Part shown: one piece after another, positions 61,992-64,000 of the stretch
How the letters are laid out: the number at the start of each line of letters is the position of its first letter
Numbering within the stretch: position 1 is the stretch's first letter
DNA from: Idiomarina zobellii
Lineage (GTDB): Bacteria > Pseudomonadota > Gammaproteobacteria > Enterobacterales > Alteromonadaceae
Length of the DNA: 64,000 bases
Assembly (NCBI RefSeq): GCF_900100855.1
Contig: NZ_FNCB01000007.1
Coordinates: forward strand, 34,310 to 98,309
Direction: 5' to 3'
Translations under genes and position numbers: made by a program
Notes under the pieces: generated by a model
What the model was told of the DNA's origin: nothing
The model's input: the letters and a program-made list of their open reading frames with translations, nothing else
Database searches by the model: none

Positions 61992-62756
61992 GTGGTAATT
62001 TTTGTGAATGATAACAAGCTAATAGTAGGCGGCTCATTGACCGATGCTTTGACCGGCAAATACGACTTCTCTTTAAAAAGCGTCATAGAGCAGTCTTTTA
62101 ATGTTACTAAGAACCATCTTGGCTCTTTATTAGGCGGCTTTTTAATTCTATTTGGCATTAACGTTTTAATGGTGTTGGTGCTGATTAATTTCTTCTCGCT
62201 GGAAAGTTTTGAGAACTCCCTAGAGCTGCAATTTTTAACCAGTATTATTCAAGCGGTTATTAACGCTCCACTTCTCGGTGGACTTATGTTGATGGGCATA
62301 AAACACAGCGTCGACATAAAAACAAAAACGACTCAAGTGTTTGATGGGTTTCAACGTTTAATGCCGCTTATTGTGGTGTCACTTATTGCAACGGTCTTAA
62401 ATATTATTCTGACCTTACTTTTAGGACAGCTGCACCCGAACTTAGGGTTGCTCGGGTCTTTGTATTTAACGGTAGTGCTTGCGTTAGCCATGCCTCTTGT
62501 TATTGAGCGAGGTGTCAGTCCGTTAAATGCGTTGTACTATTCTTTTCGTATTACTCATTACAAGTTACCTAAATTTATTGTCCTGTTCTTGCTTATTATG
62601 GGCGCACTATTTTTGGCCATTATTCCATTCGGCTTAGGGCTTATTTGGATGCTGCCTATGATTTATAATCTGATAGGTGTGGTCTATAAAGAGATTATTG
62701 GCGTAACAGTTATAGAGAAAGGCAGACCAGAGCCGTCTGACAATATTTCTATTTAA
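61992..62756 (+). CDS. Uncharacterised multi-pass membrane protein
   Basis: I do not recognise the family with confidence. The protein is about 250 residues with five to six membrane helices (about 42-68, 83-105, 121-146, 152-172 and 192-232) and a hydrophilic N-terminal 40 residues. It resembles in layout the YciC-type inner membrane proteins. Start is unclear: GTG at 61992 or GTG at 62004, neither with a good ribosome binding site. It is 22 bp upstream of bax and probably co-transcribed. Confidence 0.7.
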   Translation: MVIFVNDNKLIVGGSLTDALTGKYDFSLKSVIEQSFNVTKNHLGSLLGGFLILFGINVLMVLVLINFFSLESFENSLELQFLTSIIQAVINAPLLGGLMLMGIKHSVDIKTKTTQVFDGFQRLMPLIVVSLIATVLNIILTLLLGQLHPNLGLLGSLYLTVVLALAMPLVIERGVSPLNALYYSFRITHYKLPKFIVLFLLIMGALFLAIIPFGLGLIWMLPMIYNLIGVVYKEIIGVTVIEKGRPEPSDNISI

Positions 62757-62778
62757 GATTATTTTCCTGAGGAAAAGT

Positions 62779-63630
62779 ATGCGAATAGCTACGATAATTT
62801 TATTTATTATTTTATGTGTTGCGGCGCTATTAACGCCTTGGTTTATTCCAAAAGAGCCACCTAAAAAGGAAGACGCTTCGGTCGTTGCACACTTACCGCC
62901 TATTCCGGATGTCGAGATTAAAACAACCATGCCTGAGTTTTCGGCAATGACAGATGTGTCCGAGAAAAAAGAGGCGTTTTTTCGCTTTTTGCTGCCTATG
63001 GTTGAAGCGGAGAATATTCGCATATTGCATGAGCGAGCTTATCTAAAAGACGTTTATGGGCGTTTTCAGGAAGGGCGCTTAACCGCAGACGATAAGCAAA
63101 AAATTGATGAGTGGATCGAGTATTATCGTTTAGAAGAAGACATAGCTATTGATGACAACTTATTCGGCTTGTTGAAACGTCGTATGGACATCATTCCTGA
63201 AATGATGGTGCTGGTTCAGGCTGCTAACGAATCGGGTTGGGGAACCTCGCGCTTTTCCCGTATGGGTCTTAACTTATTTGGTCAATGGTGTTACGTAAAA
63301 GGTTGTGGGCTTGTGCCAACCGGGCGTAGTGAAGACGGCCGTCATGAAGTGGCTAAGTTTGACTCAGTCAATGAGTCCGTAAAAAGCTATATGCGAAACA
63401 TTAATACCCACGGTGCATACTTAGACTTACGTTTATTGCGTGAGCAGAAGCGTTTAGATAATGAAGATATAACGGCAAATGACTTAATTGTCGGTTTGGA
63501 AAGTTATTCTGAACGTGGTGTTGAATACATTGAAGAGTTACGTGCGATGATACGGATTAACCGTCCTATTGTGAAAGAAGTGCGCCAGGAGCTAAACGCT
63601 GAAACAAGTAGTGAAGCTGCTCCTCAATAA
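62779..63630 (+). CDS. bax: Bax-like glucosaminidase-domain protein
   Basis: This 283-residue protein has one N-terminal membrane anchor (about 4-23), a linker, then a FlgJ/LytG-type glucosaminidase domain with the catalytic glutamate E151 in AANESGWGTSRFS and NLFGQWC/YxSVxxS-like later motifs. It matches E. coli Bax, thought to cut peptidoglycan in the periplasm; its real role is not known. A GAGGAAAAG ribosome binding site precedes the ATG. The gene appears intact, but its downstream terminator is interrupted by an insertion sequence. Confidence 0.87.
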   Translation: MRIATIILFIILCVAALLTPWFIPKEPPKKEDASVVAHLPPIPDVEIKTTMPEFSAMTDVSEKKEAFFRFLLPMVEAENIRILHERAYLKDVYGRFQEGRLTADDKQKIDEWIEYYRLEEDIAIDDNLFGLLKRRMDIIPEMMVLVQAANESGWGTSRFSRMGLNLFGQWCYVKGCGLVPTGRSEDGRHEVAKFDSVNESVKSYMRNINTHGAYLDLRLLREQKRLDNEDITANDLIVGLESYSERGVEYIEELRAMIRINRPIVKEVRQELNAETSSEAAPQ

Positions 63631-63646
63631 CTTCCATTAGAAATAC

Positions 63647-63664
63647 AAAGAGCCCCGAAAGGGG
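63647..63664 (+). terminator. Truncated terminator of bax
   Basis: AAAGAGCCCC-GAAA-GGGG is the left arm, tetraloop and first four bases of a right arm. An intact version would continue CTCTTT; instead the sequence changes to that of the insertion element at 63665. Confidence 0.6.
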
Positions 63665-64000
63665 TAGTGTTCAGAATTCTGTGTCATTTCGTTAAACTAA
63701 GCAAAAAAGAGATGACATATGACCAAAACCAATTTCGACATGGATGCCGCTTTAAAGCAGTTGCGTGAAGGCAAAGACCTCACCGGCAAAGACGGCATCC
63801 TGACACCGCTTATTAAACAACTCACCGAAGCCGCGATGCAGGCTGAGCTTGAAGAGCATCTCAGTGATAAAGAGCAATCTAACCGCAAGAACGGTTCGAC
63901 GTCAAAAACAGTCAAGAGTCCTGCCGGCAGCTTTGAATTAGATACGCCCCGCGACAGAGCCGGCTCATTTGAGCCGAAACTGGTTAAAAAACATCAGACG
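63665..64000 (+). mobile_element. IS256-family insertion sequence, left end
   Basis: The element starts at or very near 63665 (TAGTGTTCAGAATTCTGTGT, the likely left inverted repeat region) and runs off the window. It carries the IS256/mutator-type transposase gene below. The right end, inverted repeat and target duplication are outside the window. Confidence 0.75.
63719..64000 (+). CDS. IS256-family (mutator-type) transposase, N-terminal part
   Basis: The first 94 codons of a transposase are present, with the reading frame open to the window edge. The N-terminal segment with AELEEHLSDKEQSNRKNG and the LDTPRDRAGSFEPKLVKKHQ block are typical of IS256-family transposases; the DDE catalytic residues lie further on and cannot be checked. 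It starts 50-55 bp inside the element, the usual distance. Confidence 0.92.
   Translation, partial: MTKTNFDMDAALKQLREGKDLTGKDGILTPLIKQLTEAAMQAELEEHLSDKEQSNRKNGSTSKTVKSPAGSFELDTPRDRAGSFEPKLVKKHQT

Overview
The window looks like a chromosomal core region of a moderate-GC marine gammaproteobacterium. Protein sequences align closely with Escherichia coli (NrdA C225/C439/C462, GyrA Y122, FabG S138/Y151/K155, MnmA C102/C199 and LeuDH K80 fall at or next to family reference positions). Gene order (ubiG/gyrA, cmk-rpsA-ihfB-lapAB-pyrF, rne/rluC, yceD-rpmF-plsX-fabHDG-acpP, mltG-tmk-holB-pilZ-tatD, mnmA-hflD-purB) also fits. My best guess is an Idiomarina-like member of the Alteromonadales; this is inference from recall, not a database result.

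Layout. 1-4305: minus-strand aerobic ribonucleotide reductase unit nrdA-nrdB-yfaE with grxA downstream, preceded by two NrdR-type boxes. 4306-5736: gph and ubiG, divergent from gyrA. 5877-17143: gyrA-serC-hisC-aroA-cmk-rpsA-ihfB-lapA-lapB-pyrF, a long co-directional block (DNA topology, serine/aromatic/histidine synthesis, translation, LPS control, pyrimidines). 17254-20485: a small ComEA-like secreted protein and RNase E, convergent. 20942-32509: rluC, a HAD phosphatase, Maf, yceD-rpmF, the fatty acid genes plsX-fabH-fabD-fabG-acpP, then pabC-mltG-tmk-holB-pilZ-tatD. 32510-32820 is non-coding with a promoter-like inverted repeat, hairpins and a strong terminator in front of prpD (2-methylcitrate dehydratase). 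34356-39343: NSS-family transporter, ansA, sppA, and divergent ydjA. 39340-46252: asnS, an unknown small membrane protein, and the complete bioA/bioBFCD biotin cluster around a BirA-like operator. 46310-55783: htpX, class II DAHP synthase, a DUF1338 protein, ppsR/ppsA and the giant flavin/Fe-S dehydrogenase ydiJ. 55806-61898 (minus): leucine dehydrogenase, roxA, purB, hflD, mnmA, rluE. 61992-63630: unknown membrane protein and bax. 63665-64000: the left end of an IS256-family element inserted next to bax.

Together the genes are mainly housekeeping: nucleotide, lipid, cofactor and amino acid metabolism plus RNA processing. Asparaginase, leucine dehydrogenase, PrpD, an NSS transporter and PEP synthase together would suit a cell living on amino acids and propionyl-CoA-yielding substrates and making sugar by gluconeogenesis (inference).

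I did not find a previously undescribed multi-gene system, CRISPR array, prophage or tRNA/rRNA gene. The most interesting signals are regulatory: the leader in front of prpD, competing hairpins in the rpsA leader, a hairpin that hides the pilZ ribosome binding site, the NrdR and BirA sites, gaps in otherwise conserved clusters (no pheA/tyrA, no fabF), and an IS insertion that appears to have cut the bax terminator.
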